From Channallabes apus (Eukaryota > Chordata > Actinopteri > Siluriformes > Clariidae): a DNA stretch of 64,000 nt. Of the stretch, positions 11,540 to 23,613 are shown one piece after another (positions within the stretch are counted from its first letter, which is position 1; the number at the start of each line of letters is the position of its first letter). The stretch covers positions 11,853,976 to 11,917,975 of the forward strand of contig CM060121.1 of the NCBI GenBank assembly GCA_030522415.1. Reading direction: 5' to 3'. The notes below the pieces were generated by a model. That model was not told where the DNA came from. It did not search any database and saw only the letters and a list, made by a program, of their open reading frames with translations. Both the position numbers and the translations under genes were made by a program.

Positions 11540-14500
11540 CATATCCCATGTTTACATAATTCCTTTTCTTTTTATTGCTTGTTGGCACCTCGTGAATCTT
11601 TAACCACTCAGCATTTAGGCTTTGAGGTCCTATATTAGCTGATAATCCTCAACAGAGGTCCATGTTATCTGTCTGAATGCATGATATGTCTCTCTTTAAC
11701 CATCAGACAACCACAACCACTTGAATCTAACCCTGAGCCCACCTACTTGGTCAATCCCTATTTGGTTTTTCCTGAAACATTGTGAGCGAGAAACCACAGA
11801 GGCAGAACAGTGCCACTGTCTGAACTTCCCAGACAGCCTCATGCTCCACTACAGCATAGCGAGGTCATGGCACCATGCCTAAGGCAACAGTGGCATGCAG
11901 TATGGGAACTGTCTCTTCCTCACTCTCACTGTGTAATGTCTGGACTAGTTTGTTTAAACTTTCTAATGGAATATCTCCCTCAAAAAGTCTGTCTTTATCA
12001 AATATTCTACCTAAAAGGCAAAAGTAACTAGCATAACCTCTGGAGCCCCGGAAATTCTTCATATGAGAACATGACATTTTTTTCAAAACTACATTGTCAA
12101 TATATCCTTGCATTATCCTCATATGAGGACTGCTGGGTATAATTAATTTGTCAAACTTCCTCCTGTTTAAAGACAATGATTAAGTTCATAGTTATAAGGT
12201 GCGAATGAGGAGAAACAATTAAGACAAATTGCAACGTATACAGCAGTAGCATCCTCAACAGAGGTCCACAGTTTTAAAACCGAGTTCATTTTAAAAAGAT
12301 CAGCAATATTGTGCTAATTGAGCAATGCTAATGATGATTTCTTTGCTTTATATTGTATTTTATTTTTCATTCTGACGGCCTGACATAGCACCAATCATCT
12401 CTTATTGATTCTGGGATAAGAAAAGGCCTTGCACTTCAGTTAGGTCTGTCACCTACACAACGTTCCTTAGCTTTCACATCTGGAAGAATGCTTATCCTTC
12501 ACATCAATTGCCCAGACTGCATGGGTGTTTTTGTTGGTTTGTTTAAATTACTGTACTTCTTAAGTGCCATTATAAGTCATTTTAAAAAGGTTGGGAACTA
12601 AACTCAGAAGTGTCATTATGGTGTGTGAATCTGATTGGCTTCCAGCCCTATTTCATAGTCATTTGTATATTTTATCCATTTTACTCTGTGACTCTAATCA
12701 TTGGTTAATGGGAATGCCAGAGTCGCCTAATAGGAAGCAGGTATAGTATACAGTAACAGGCAAAAGCTTGGATTTATTTTCTACATTCTAAAGTAATACT
12801 GGATTTTTTTCAAAACTATAAAATAACACATATGGCATTAGGTAATTTAGTAACAACAACAACAACAGCAGCAGACATTATTTTCAATGCAGAGAAGTTA
12901 ATTTAGTTACCAGCCTAAAAAAATCATCAATTAACAGCACCTTAGATTAAAGCCGTTATAAAGAATTTATAGAGCAAAATCACAGTAGCTGACACATCTC
13001 AGTATCAAAGGAGATTATTGCATATTTTCATGCTTCAGCATTGTTTTACACTGTAGAAAGAAATAAAAATCAGTTAAGACCATGGAATTAGAAGGTGTCT
13101 CCAAACTTTTGATTGGAAGTGTACAGTATGTTTAATTTGCATTACCTTCCTAATGAAAGCACTTCTTCTATCACAAAAAGTCATGTTTATGCAAAGTAAC
13201 TAATCAGAAGCGCTTTTAAAAATATTAATATATACAGTATTGCATTTTTCAGTTTGCTTATATTATGCATAAAAGGTTCATGAAAAACTATTATATTAAT
13301 CTGTACAGTATCTGGCCAGATGAGAATAATAACATTTGATCTACTTTGGACTATTATCCTTTAGCTCTTAAGCAAAATGCTCCCAACACCATGGGATACT
13401 ATTTGTGTAACTGGTTGCTCCAATGTTTGGTGGAGTTAGCCACATTAGCAATTTTGAGGGGTGATATTTATAATAAATACGCAATATGCATAAACTACAA
13501 ATAAAGCTCAAAGCTTAGCTGAATTACTTTCAAAATCAGATACAGTTTCTGTTATTGGCATGGCAAACAATCACACATTCTTACCAAGCATACAGTATAC
13601 CGTAAAATCTGAGTATGGTTGTTTTTCACTTCAAGCTACACCCAAGTCAAGAGGCTTCTGATTGTGACACCCAGAATAAAAAGAAGTGGCAGCTTTAAGT
13701 CGGCTCGTTTTGTGGATTTAATTATTCACTTCGCTAGATGAAAAAAAAAAAAAGACTTTCTGTTTGTAAGCGGTGTCACATTTCTGTCCTGAACAAACAG
13801 CTCCTTGTCTCACATGCAGTTTACCTGCGCCAGAGTCATGAGGGCTTGTTCTCCTTTTCTGATTTGTCAGCTCAGTGATCATAGTTCAAAAGGAGGACAG
13901 TGTTGACATTGATGTCAGATATCTGAGCGTCTCAACCAGTGAAATACAGAGATGTTATGCAATGCCACCACAAAACGAGGCTGTGCTTTTTTTTTTTTTT
14001 TTTTTTAAATCTCCTTCACATTTTCTCTGTCTCAGTGAGATAAGTACATTCATGCCATCTTGAGTTTCATACGTCTCTTGCCAAAGGCTGCGGGTTTTGT
14101 GTGCAGCCAAGTAGGACAGTCCTCCCTCCTGCCTCCCCCTTCCTAAATGTATGGGTTGTAGACTTGTGATTTATCAGAGCCTGCTGGTTTCAGATTTTTA
14201 AAATGACGTTCTGTTGTACTGCAGGAAAATAAGCAGCTAGGATTAACAAGTAAAGTGCGGCATTACTTGACAGTGGGCATGATTTTAATGAATCGTTGAT
14301 TTTCATGATTCATTTTCCATAAGCTAGCTTGCTTGTGCAATTAAGAATACAAATATCCTGCATGTGCATTGCAGAACAGAGAATTAACCTACCTAGTGTT
14401 TCTGCATACTGAGCCATTCATGCTGTTTTGTTTGGAGCTGATATGAACTACAAAGCTAACCAAGTTCTAGTGCAATCCTTAATCCCAAATCCATATTCCA

Positions 14501-16609
14501 AATACGTAGCACAGTACAGTTGTGAGGTTCTCAGGACTGTCACCACCTCCATGGTTCATTCTCCTCCTCACCTTTCGGCTACATACTGTAGTACTGGTAA
14601 GAATTTAAAACTATGGTAAGTTTACTCCACCAGTTGCAGAAACATATGCGTTGACGGAGCAAAATATCCGGTTCCATAAACCAGACCATAATCTGTTGAT
14701 GATAAATGGTGTTTGTGTAACAGTTATATAAATGTAAGACCAAACACTGCGCCTTCTTGACTACAGCATCACAGCTATGCTGATATTCAGTACTATAGCA
14801 TGACCTTAAGTATGATATTGCTTAATTGGTAAATGTCAGGATCAGCAGCATGCCTAAAACACACAAGTAAAGAGTTTTGTTTCTAGGAATAGTTAACACA
14901 TATAAATACAGAAATACAATTTAGTGCATATATTTGGAAGCTAAGCGAACAGGCAATTATGTCAATTTAGCTTTGTTTGTGCTAAAATGAGTGCACACTG
15001 CCATACTGTAGCATTCACATTGAATCCCTGGTGAGTGAAGGGAATTGGTATTGGTACTGTTTATGTATCTCCTTTTCAAACACCATGATGAACATCAGTT
15101 CCGTGAATTGCATGGTACACCATGCTGAGCACATATTGTACAACCTGGTTTTCTCTTTCAGCAAGCTGTTACTGATAGTATTCACAGCCCTAAATAGCAC
15201 ATACAGTACAGTAATGAGACATGCTGGTAAGGCATGTCATTGGTCCTAAATTCTGACACTCTCTAAAAAATTAGCAAATATCTGCAAGGTGTTAGAAAGC
15301 TGTACTCAGTGTGCACTTACAGTAGTGTGTTGATATTATACAGTGTGTCTTTATGTCTATCAGCATTTTTATATGCAAGAGAGGCCAATGTTCTTTGATC
15401 AACCATGAGTGCTGTGTGTTTATATGTATATGTGTTTTTGCATGGCAAGGGAGTGGAACCAAGAGGCTACTCGCCACACCATGACCAGCACTGCTCAAGC
15501 TCAATGAATATTTTGACAGTGGAGACTCTTTGACTGATTGGACCTGGCTTAGTTTCCAAACATGTGCAAATGCAACCGATGAAAGCAATTTTTTATAAAG
15601 TCTCAACAGATCTGTTCTAGGCTTTGCATCTTTTCCAGACTTTACCGGACACTTCGGGAGTATGGCCTTCTAATTACACAATGGGTGTGAATTTTCTTGT
15701 AAACAACATGTGACTTGGAAAGGCCAACCTTTTATTGATACATACGTCATAAAAGTGTAAAAGTTTTACTTTAGTGGAAAATGAATCCATTGATCTATAA
15801 TACAAATCCTTAAACTCCTTCCTTCCCTTGCCACTTGGTTAAGAGGCTCTTCAGTCTGTGGTAAACCACTGTAATGACACAAGTACTGTAACATATTTTT
15901 GGTCAGTGCATGTGCCTATAGTTCTGCTTGGCCAGACATGAATAAGTAAAAAATAAATAATAATAATGATCTTGGGAGAAAATGAGAAAAACAAGAGTGG
16001 TGTTTTTCACTAAGGCATTGTAATAGAAAGTTTTGTTAATTAACTTATTCCAGTAAATCTGTATATGAGATCTTTAGCTAAGAGTTGCAGCCTTCGAAAT
16101 CCTAATTGTGCTAAAACAGGAGGACTCTTCCCCTTCCATTATGGCAACATGACACCAACACCCACAACACACAAACTTAAATTGACAAAAAAAAAAAAAA
16201 CTGGCATGAAAGATATGAAATTAATACTCAAAATGTTACTCTAGACAATATCAGAAACAAAAAGAGTGCTACTGCGTTAGAATCCAAATGAAATTCAGAG
16301 AGCGTTTTATTGGGAAGTACATTTGCACATACAAGAATTTGACAACAACAATTCACACGTTTAACATCACGTTTTACGTCATTACAACTAATGAAATGGA
16401 ATAAAATATAGGGTGTTGTCAAATAAACACCAGGGGTATTGTACATATTGCACATATTTTTATTGGACAGTAGGGAGAACATTTAACTGTTCATGAGGTA
16501 GATTGTCTGGGGGGAAAACTGTTCATTTGCCTGGCTGTCCTGGTGTTCGGTGCTCTGTAGTTCTGTGCTCTGTTTAACTCTTAATTCTAGTAAAAACATG
16601 TCTATTCAG
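11540..16609. other. 5 kb intergenic, no gene recognised
   Basis: AT-rich, with short homopolymers at 13740-13753 and 13988-14006 and a small CAA/CAG tract near 12855. None of the open frames up to about 104 codons (for example 11865-12176 minus, 15292-15606 minus) shows a known domain. I see no transposon signature here, which makes it one of the cleaner parts of the flank and a reasonable place to look for conserved noncoding elements. Confidence 0.4.
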
Positions 16610-16724
16610 AATTATTGGAATTATACAGACACACAATAGTCCCTCCAAAAAGGATTGGAACGGGATTTATAAACAAACAACAACTAAAAGAAGCTGCACT
16701 GCAGGCCTGAAATTGACTTTTCCC

Positions 16725-16765
16725 CATTAAAGAAGAAAAAAAATCCCCTCGATGTAATAACCTGG
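16725..16765 (-). mobile_element. short left piece of a split Tc1-like relic
   Basis: The last ~40 bp before the element at 16766, ending GATGTAATAACCTGG, resembles 28868-28904 in the relic at 28511-29080 (ending GATGGAAAAACCTGG). The continuation of that relic reappears at 18716 on the other side of the 1,950-bp element. The match is short and imperfect, so this is inference. Confidence 0.5.
16761..16765. repeat. target-site duplication CCTGG (left)
   Basis: CCTGG precedes the terminal repeat GCCCGGTTTCTCGA and recurs at 18716-18720 after its inverted partner. The undisrupted relative reads AACCTGGACATT at 28898-28909. Confidence 0.65.
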
Positions 16766-17329
16766 GCCCGGTTTCTCGATAACGCACACTATTCGCGCGC
16801 TAAGAAGACTCTTAAGATATATCTTACGTTAAGTGATAACTTTTCTAAGTGTATTTCTCGAACTGTCTCTTAGGAGTCTTCTTAAGTCGCTGCCTCTTAC
16901 GTCCGACGTTACGCGGCACTGTCTACAGGGAAGGTCCTGAATTAGCGGACATCGGTGGCTCAGGAATCGATTTTTCACTCCTTTTGCATGACAGTGTTAA
17001 GAAAGACGGCACTTTCTATGCAAATTAAACATTGCACTAAATTCTTTTAATAGCGTTTATTTCGACATGTGTTAACTTAACAATAACATGCCATAATAGA
17101 CAAATATATAAATTAATATTAATTAATATAATAATATAATATATAATATTTTCATGTAACATGTGGCCGTGAAACGAACCGGGTATCCAATCATAGTTGA
17201 TGGACAAACAGCTGATAACACTCTTCACCAGCTTCAGAAACAATGTGAAGTGTCAGTTGTTGGGGTTGTATAGGGCAACAACTGACATTCATTATGGAAT
17301 GAATACGATGAGATGACAGAGTGGAGGTT

Positions 17330-17332
17330 TAA
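17330..17332. repeat. target-site duplication TAA (left) of the foldback element
   Basis: TAA here and at 17794-17796 flank the inverted termini of 17333-17793. TWA is the known PIF/Harbinger target. Confidence 0.65.
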
Positions 17333-17793
17333 TACCCCTATCTCACACGCGGGGCCGTAAGTGCGGTTCATTATGATTCGGCGCGAGTTTTGGTGCTGTT
17401 ATTACGTTTCCATTTTACCACGCAAAAAAAATAAACATGTTTAACATGTGGAAGCTCGCGGACCTTGTAGATCTTCGCGGACCGTCGGGCGCCGGTCACT
17501 CGAGGCGGATCACGGTGTCTAATACTCCTCTCTCACCTGTGTGGTGCCTAATACCCCTCTCTCACCTGTGTGGCCTGACTCATCTCCGTGAGCTGCCGCG
17601 ATTGCCCACGACGTTCCTTTAACGTTCCGCGAAGTTCTACAAAGTCTGCAAGCTTCCGCGAGGACCAGCAAAAAATTAAACGTTGAATTTTTCACGCGGA
17701 AAGATGGAAACGTAACCACAGCGCAAAAACTCGGGGTGAATCATGATCAAGCCTACGGCCACAGCGCGAGCCCGCGCAGGTGAGATAGGGGTA
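17333..17793. mobile_element. 461-bp foldback MITE nested inside the 1,950-bp element
   Basis: The left end TACCCCTATCTCAC is a perfect inverted copy of the right end GTGAGATAGGGGTA. The inverted similarity continues inward with indels for up to about 200 bp: TTACGTTTCCAT at ~17402 pairs with ATGGAAACGTAA at ~17704, and CTCGCGGA near 17456 pairs with TCCGCGAG near 17655. The loop (about 17518-17580) holds two 29-bp units that each start TAATAC and repeat the terminal motif (CTCTCTCACCTGTGTGG). It is GC- and CpG-rich compared with the AT-rich surroundings. No coding capacity. The TAA duplication suggests mobilisation by a Harbinger-type transposase. Confidence 0.75.
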
Positions 17794-17845
17794 TAACACA
17801 CCGCATCTCACAGCGAGTCAAACCGCATGAGTGAATACTGTAGGG

Positions 17846-17860
17846 GTATTAAACATTACA
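17846..17860. repeat. extra inverted copy of the foldback terminus
   Basis: TAGGGGTATTAAAC lies ~55 bp outside the right end of the foldback element and is the inverse of GTTTAATACCCCTA at 17327-17340. This gives an alternative outer pairing and suggests an earlier or larger version of the element. Confidence 0.55.
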
Positions 17861-18048
17861 ATCACCCAGAAACATGAATGGATGCGGGGTTTGAATCTCC
17901 CAAGGTTATTTTCTCATTTAACTAAATCAAATTTCATAAAAATAAAACGTGTCAAAAGAAAAACTCATAAAGTCATGGATAATGGCTAATGATGAATGAA
18001 ACATATTTTAAACAAAAAGCAGCGAGCAGCTGGACATCGGGACGGGGA

Positions 18049-18080
18049 GTGTACAGTAAGTACAGTAAGTACAGTAAGTA
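18049..18080. repeat. 9-bp tandem repeat (TACAGTAAG)n
   Basis: About three and a half copies of GTACAGTAA in a row, inside the 1,950-bp element. Confidence 0.9.
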
Positions 18081-18562
18081 CGACGCGTTGGTCTGGCAGG
18101 TCTGAGCAGCTCAAGAAGCTCCATAATCTGTTGCCTTGGAAGGCAAAACTTTTATTTATATATATATTTTTAATAATGACCACGGGGAAAATATGAAAAG
18201 GGCTGAAGTTTTGTCTAAAGGAAACATGTACATGACCCACACGGCTCCACGGACCGCGCCGTCTTCAGTTTAACACAACACCACGCTGTATCGCTGCCTA
18301 ATTGTTCGCCACCTGTTTAATATTAATTGTGATTGGCAATTTTAATGCGTTAGTCACATTATGAAATAGGCTAATTAAAAGTCACTCTATTAGTTCTGAT
18401 ATCAAATAAAATAAAATTCTTAAACAGGTCTACAGTATATTCCATCATTAATACGACTTTGATAACGTGCCATAATGGGTTTGCATACACCGCTGATTTA
18501 TAAAGACTGCTGCTCAGTGGCGGCGACTAGCGTCTAGAGCTGAAACTACGCTAAGTATGAGT

Positions 18563-18589
18563 TAAGGTTGGTCCAGACCAACCTTACGA
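18563..18589. repeat. perfect hairpin, 11-bp arms
   Basis: TAAGGTTGGTC, two bases CA, then GACCAACCTTA form a near-perfect palindrome in the right subterminal region of the 1,950-bp element. Confidence 0.85.
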
Positions 18590-18715
18590 ACGTCTGACGT
18601 AGCTAAGAGATACTTAGCGTAAGAACGTTTCGGGAAATGCGCCATTAAGTTAAGAGAGAGGTTAAGGTACGACTTAAGAACTACTTAGAGATAAGAAGCT
18701 TTCGAGAAACTGGGC

Positions 18716-18950
18716 CCTGGTCATTCAGTTCCTTCAAGTCATCAGCTGACATCATTTTATTGCCACATACTGTATGATGCTGAGTCTCGACCTGACCAAC
18801 CGAACCACCATCCCCAGAGGCGTATCCAGTGGCAACTATACATGATGGGTGCATCTCTTCATGAGTTTTCCTTCTTACCATGAGGTGCCCATCGCTCTGA
18901 AATATGGTCAATCTGGATGCATGACCTTCTAATCTTTATATTATATACGT
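18716..18950 (-). mobile_element. Tc1-like relic (recurrent family), right piece
   Basis: Opens with the second CCTGG copy and then runs GTCATTCAGTTCCTTC, AGTCATCAGCTGACATCATT and CATGATGGGTGCATCTCTTC. The same order is visible at 28900-29045 (minus-strand relic) and, inverted, at 51880-52025. On the minus strand it covers the middle of a Tc1-like transposase gene. Confidence 0.7.
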
Positions 18951-19299
18951 AGTTTCTGTTTCTTTCTTATGATCACACAGTTATATATTCTTAATCCTGT
19001 GAGTTCGCCACGCAATGTTTGTGACTGGAAATGCTTTGAATTTCACTACTAAACATACTTGGGATTTTTGGGGTTTATGATGGAACTAAACCAATTGCTT
19101 AAGTAATCTTCACTCATTAGGGTTAAGCACTATCCTTCCAGATTTTATATTTAATGTTTTGAAGAGTTTTTAAACTCAGTTCTCTTACATTCAAGTCTCC
19201 CTAATTATTTTCTTTGCTTGATGCTGGCCAATAATTTGACCCTTCTGAAATCAAGATTTTGGGAGTTAAGGACACAATGCAATTGTTAAACCTGTAAGA

Positions 19300-19483
19300 C
19301 AGGGGTGTCACTGAATCCGGAAAGGTCCATGTGGGTGCAGGCATTCCCTCCAACCAAGAAGAAGACAACGCTGTTAAATTACTTGTTCTTGGCTTTCAAT
19401 AGACTATCAGGTAGCTTTTGCTTGATTGGAATGAAAGTCTGCATCTACATTAGGCCCTTTCTGGATCAGGTTTGACATCCCTG
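19300..19483. mobile_element. small terminal-inverted-repeat element (MITE-like)
   Basis: The left end CAGGGGTGTCA and right end TTTGACATCCCTG are inverted, with a second inverted block (TCCGGAAAGG against CCCTTTCTGGA) inside. About 184 bp, noncoding. No convincing target duplication. Resembles hAT-type fish MITEs, but the assignment is weak. A possible relative lies at 38545-38710. Confidence 0.5.
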
Positions 19484-22400
19484 TTGCAATGAAATATTTC
19501 ATGTCATGCATCTGTCTGATGCTGTAATTTGTTCTGATTGGAGTAGTGCATAGTGTCCTTTGCTGTTCCAGCAACCTGGCGTCAGAGCTCTGTAGGAGAT
19601 CATGCACCTTTCACACCTTGCAGCTGTGTTTACAAGAGCTGACGGAGTGCACCGAGCATACTCAGAACCTCTTCGAGTCCAAGCACTTTAATATTGCTTC
19701 TGCTGTTTGTTTGCCAATCTAGTGCTTTGGCCTTAACTGTAACCACATGCTGCCGATGTCATGTTTTCCAGTGAAGCACATCTCCGAGAGAGGAATGATG
19801 TCCCTTCCCAGATACAGTATGGATAAGACACTTGGAGGAAAGACCCCTGAGAATGACCAACCCAATGGAGCTATGTACGTAAATATCAGTTAAAATACAG
19901 ATTCTCCTTGGGTACTTTGGGCGATTCTCAGGGGATGAATGTTTCACAAGCACACACTCACATAAAACATGTACACCACGCAGAACACACTGCCATGCTC
20001 TGATGTCACCCTTCAGCTCTTGGACTCAACTGCACTTTCAAAGTCTTTATTTAATTCCCTGACGTCATAGTGTTTTTTCCCCTCCACTTTGGTTTTGGTC
20101 ACAATGTACTGTATCTATGAAAACAGTGTGCACTAAGCTGAAAATCTGAGTCATCCAAATCATACGAGATGACAATGCGTTCTGATGTGGAGGGAGGCTA
20201 AACTGGAGCAGGGTTTGTCGTCTCTGCTGCAGGTTAAGCTTCTGTAAGAAGGATCAGGAACTATGGGGTGTCCCAGTGTTCACTTCTGCTATAGCTGTAG
20301 TGTTAGACAGGAATGGAGAAAGTAGAGAAGAAAAATCCAGTCCATGAAAAACAAATAAAAGGTCATTAAAAAGGTCAGTGCACACAGAAGTGAACTAATC
20401 TGACTGTTTGGAAAGTACAAGAATTAAAATTGAGATATAAAGAATGTGAAGTTAACAATTGTACTTTCGCTGTAGGTATTAGTGCCACATCATGCCACAA
20501 AAATAAGAAAAAAAAACATGATCAGTCTGCAGATATTGGGAAATAAATATATAAATAAACAAATAAATAAATATATTAGAGTGATGTGGGCTCAACTGTA
20601 TTCTTTCACTTTCATAACAGCACAGCAATTGGCATTTTTAAAGACTAATTAATGACACATGGTACATTTATTTATTCATTTATTTTAAAGAAGATTTGTA
20701 ATTGTTTTTAGTAATGTTCAGGAACATCCATAATTCAAGTCACTTTTTGTTACCACTTATGTTACAGAAGCTCTGTTTTATCTAAAGTAGAGAACCTGCC
20801 GTGTGTTTTTTACAGAAAGCTTTATCACATCAGTGATCTCGTTTCACTTTTGTCTAAATAACAAATTTGCTTTCTTAGTCTTTTATACTCTTAATTAAAA
20901 CTCCATGTGAATGAGCTGGGAAAAAATATTAGAACAAGAGCTTTGAAATAAAACTATAATTAATTCTACTGGCGAAGCTAGAATGTTGTTCTAGGAAATG
21001 AATCCACATTAATCCTTCAGCTTCAAGAATTCAACAGGGCTGTGGTAAGGTGTTGCGTAGGGTATGTTTATACAGAGCCGAACCCCCATGTTGCACAAAG
21101 TGAGAGATGTTCTCTGAAAGGTGAAGTGGTGTACGTGCAACAGGAAGTTAGACACAAGGGCGGGCCATGAAACTTGAGGCTGCTCTACCTGCTGGTGCCT
21201 GTCCTGGGTGAGAGAGAGGAAAGATCAGCAGGCAGGAATTCTGCCTTGACAAAGTCCTGTCAGCACTTATAGTTGCTATGGCAACTTTGGAATGTTTTCT
21301 TTAATAATAGGTAACTCGGCGGCGGCATGCTCATCTATACTTACTAATCCTTTTAGACACCTGTCAAGCAAAACACACACACACTCTCTCTCACATACAG
21401 ATGCACACACATACATACACAATTGACACACACTGTTCAGAACTTCAATCCTACATACAGACACCGGAAAGCTCAAGTTCATCTTTCAAACACAAAGGAG
21501 CCCATAGGTGGAGGGGAGGGGCAGATGACAACACTGTGACAACACATGTTTACCCTCCTGTATTTTTCGAACGAAATGCTTGATACACTTCTTTTGAGAC
21601 ATGAAAGGAAGACTTGGAGGGGTAAAATTAGTTAGAATGGGGGGGTATTTTTTATTTTTTTTTGGAGGGCATGCATCGCATACTATCTCTTGGGCAAGAT
21701 AGTATCAGAGTGTCTATCAGTTCACTAGATGGGGAGGGCTGAGCAGTTTTGCCTCATTGATGCAGGATGATTACACTAGGCCAGGGAGCCGAGGCTCGCT
21801 TTGTTGTGCAGCCAGCGCGCAGGGGGTCCAATGAGGTCTGGCAATGGCTGATCACACAGATAAAAGCTTCATATTGGATGCACAGACAGGGTAACCAGAC
21901 TCTTTTTTTTCCCTACTGTATATGGTGCTGTAAAGTATATATTGCAATGATTTGGAGAGGGAGAGGGGAATTAAGAAATGGGTAATGGACAAAGACACTT
22001 CAACGACATGCATGAACCATAGTGGTTTGCCATGCAGTCATCAAAACTACAATACGAAGAGAAAATGTTATCCATCTTTTCCAGTGCCTAAACCTTGGAG
22101 CTACTTTCAGGTAAATTCTTTTTTGTTTTAGTGATAGCTGGGCTTAGAAATTTTGACCTGACAAACCTCGGCACTGTGACATGCATATCATCTACAGAAT
22201 GATGCATATACTGTAGAGTACATTAACATACTAGATTTGTTCAGTCCTCTTCCTGCTGTTTAAAGCTGTAAATGATATGTGCACCTCTGCTTTATAGCTT
22301 TTGTCTTGGCATGGGAAATGTAGCTCATCCCGGGGTGCACAGTGGACTGAAAGCCCTGGTCGCTCTGCCTCCCTGACCTGTGTCTTTGTCCTTCCTCAGA

Positions 22401-23282
22401 GGCAGGGAAGCTCTCACAGCCTGATGGCATACTACAGGACGTTCACTGATGAACAACACACTCCTGAGGAACCCATACCATGGGAATCTGGCTTGCACAA
22501 TTAAGCACCATGGCCATTGTGCTGCAAAGTGCTATTGCTGCTTCACCCAGGAGTACAAGATAAGCTTTGTTCCACTTAGCATTAAAAACAAGCAAGAGAT
22601 CAGACAGATCTATCCTCGTATTTTCCCTTAGCACATGCTTCTTCTTCTTCCAACCAAGGCCAAAGTAGGCTTACATGCAAGAAGGTGGTGCAGTAAACTA
22701 AAGAGAGCCAGTAACACTGCAGGAAAGCAACACAGAAAAAAATAAAATAAAATAAAAACACTCTGCACAACTACAGTACTATAGAAGGAATAATATTAAA
22801 AAAAAAAAAAAAGGATAGAGCTGGGAGGTGTAAAAGCGAAATCAGACACCATCTACGTACAGTACAGTACATTCCCATGGTTGGTGTAATCTGACATGTT
22901 TTAAGGGACTGTTTTTTTTTTTTTTTTTAAACACCATGCTGGTAAAGTTTTTTAATGAAGTAGTGCAAAAAAATATTTCAGAGGGGATGTTGAATGTTTG
23001 GCGTGGTGGAAATTTGAGCAAATTATTTAATGCATAAATCACGCTAATCTAAACTGATTTAGAAATAAAAAAGGGTGTTGGCTTACCTATTATGTTTGTT
23101 ACACAGGTAACAAGATCTTACTGATGTTTTCAACTGTAAGACTGATAAATAGTAAATATAACTTTACCTTGTGTCTTGGGTTCTTTATGGTTGCTGCAGT
23201 AGTTATCACACTCTGTGGCGCCATCAGGACTTATGTCTCTTATTAATGTCTGGATAATGTCTGAGAAGATTTATTTCATTTC
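19484..23282. other. 3.8 kb intergenic, no gene recognised
   Basis: Holds an AAAT-rich tract at 20540-20578, a CA-rich stretch near 21370-21425, AAAATA repeats at 22738-22756 and a T run at 22911-22928. No open frame shows a domain. 21000-21250 is balanced, repeat-free sequence and a weak candidate for conserved noncoding DNA. Confidence 0.4.
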
Positions 23283-23392
23283 AACCATAGACTGTATAAA
23301 AAGAACTGGACAAACCCTCCATGACATCACCCATAGGTTTTCTGTAGAGCAGTTTCGAAGCTCACCTGTGGGAGCTCTGGTCATCACCACCG
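23283..23392 (+). repeat. fragment of a teleost dispersed repeat
   Basis: GACTGTATAAAAAGAACTGG followed by CATGACATCACCCATAGG and GAAGCTCACCTGTGGGAGCT is a pattern I associate with a common fish interspersed repeat of unclear class. Confidence 0.4.
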
Positions 23393-23417
23393 TGGCACGA
23401 ACTTTCAATGGTTTCTC

Positions 23418-23613
23418 AAAACCTCTCGTCCATCATCAGTGGCTGAGCTCTTATACGCTCTATGTATGAATGGGCACGAATTCCCACATAAACACTTCAA
23501 AATCTTGTGGACAGCCTTCCACAATGGGGGCCCAACTTCATATTGGAGTATACAGTATGTATTTGGATACAATGTCATTGGAGGGTTGTCCAAATACTTT
23601 TGTCCATATAGTT
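23418..23613 (+). mobile_element. Tc1-like transposon 3' end
   Basis: The coding remnant ALCMNGHEFPHKHFKILWTAF then HNGGPTSY corresponds to the last ~30 residues of a Tc1-like transposase. It is followed by a terminal repeat ending TTTTGTCCATATAG. The rest of the element is absent. Confidence 0.65.

Larger units (their letters stand above)
16766..18715. mobile_element. 1,950-bp noncoding DNA transposon, PIF/Harbinger-like or related
   Basis: Terminal inverted repeats GCCCGGTTTCTCGA (left) and TCGAGAAACTGGGC (right) differ at one position over 14 bp. Both subterminal regions, about 150 bp each, are packed with CTTAAG, CTTAC, CTTAG and GTTAAG motifs in both orientations (16800-16915; 18545-18700), as expected for transposase-binding repeats. 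No transposase is encoded, so it is non-autonomous. It contains the foldback element at 17333-17793, a 9-bp tandem repeat at 18049-18080 and a hairpin at 18563-18589. The superfamily is uncertain: the terminal sequence recalls Harbinger elements, but the apparent duplication is 5 bp rather than the usual 3. Confidence 0.7.

Noticed and set aside
17437..17719. Open frames in the GC-rich part of the foldback element
   Set aside because: They cross the palindrome and its tandem repeats; no transposase motif.
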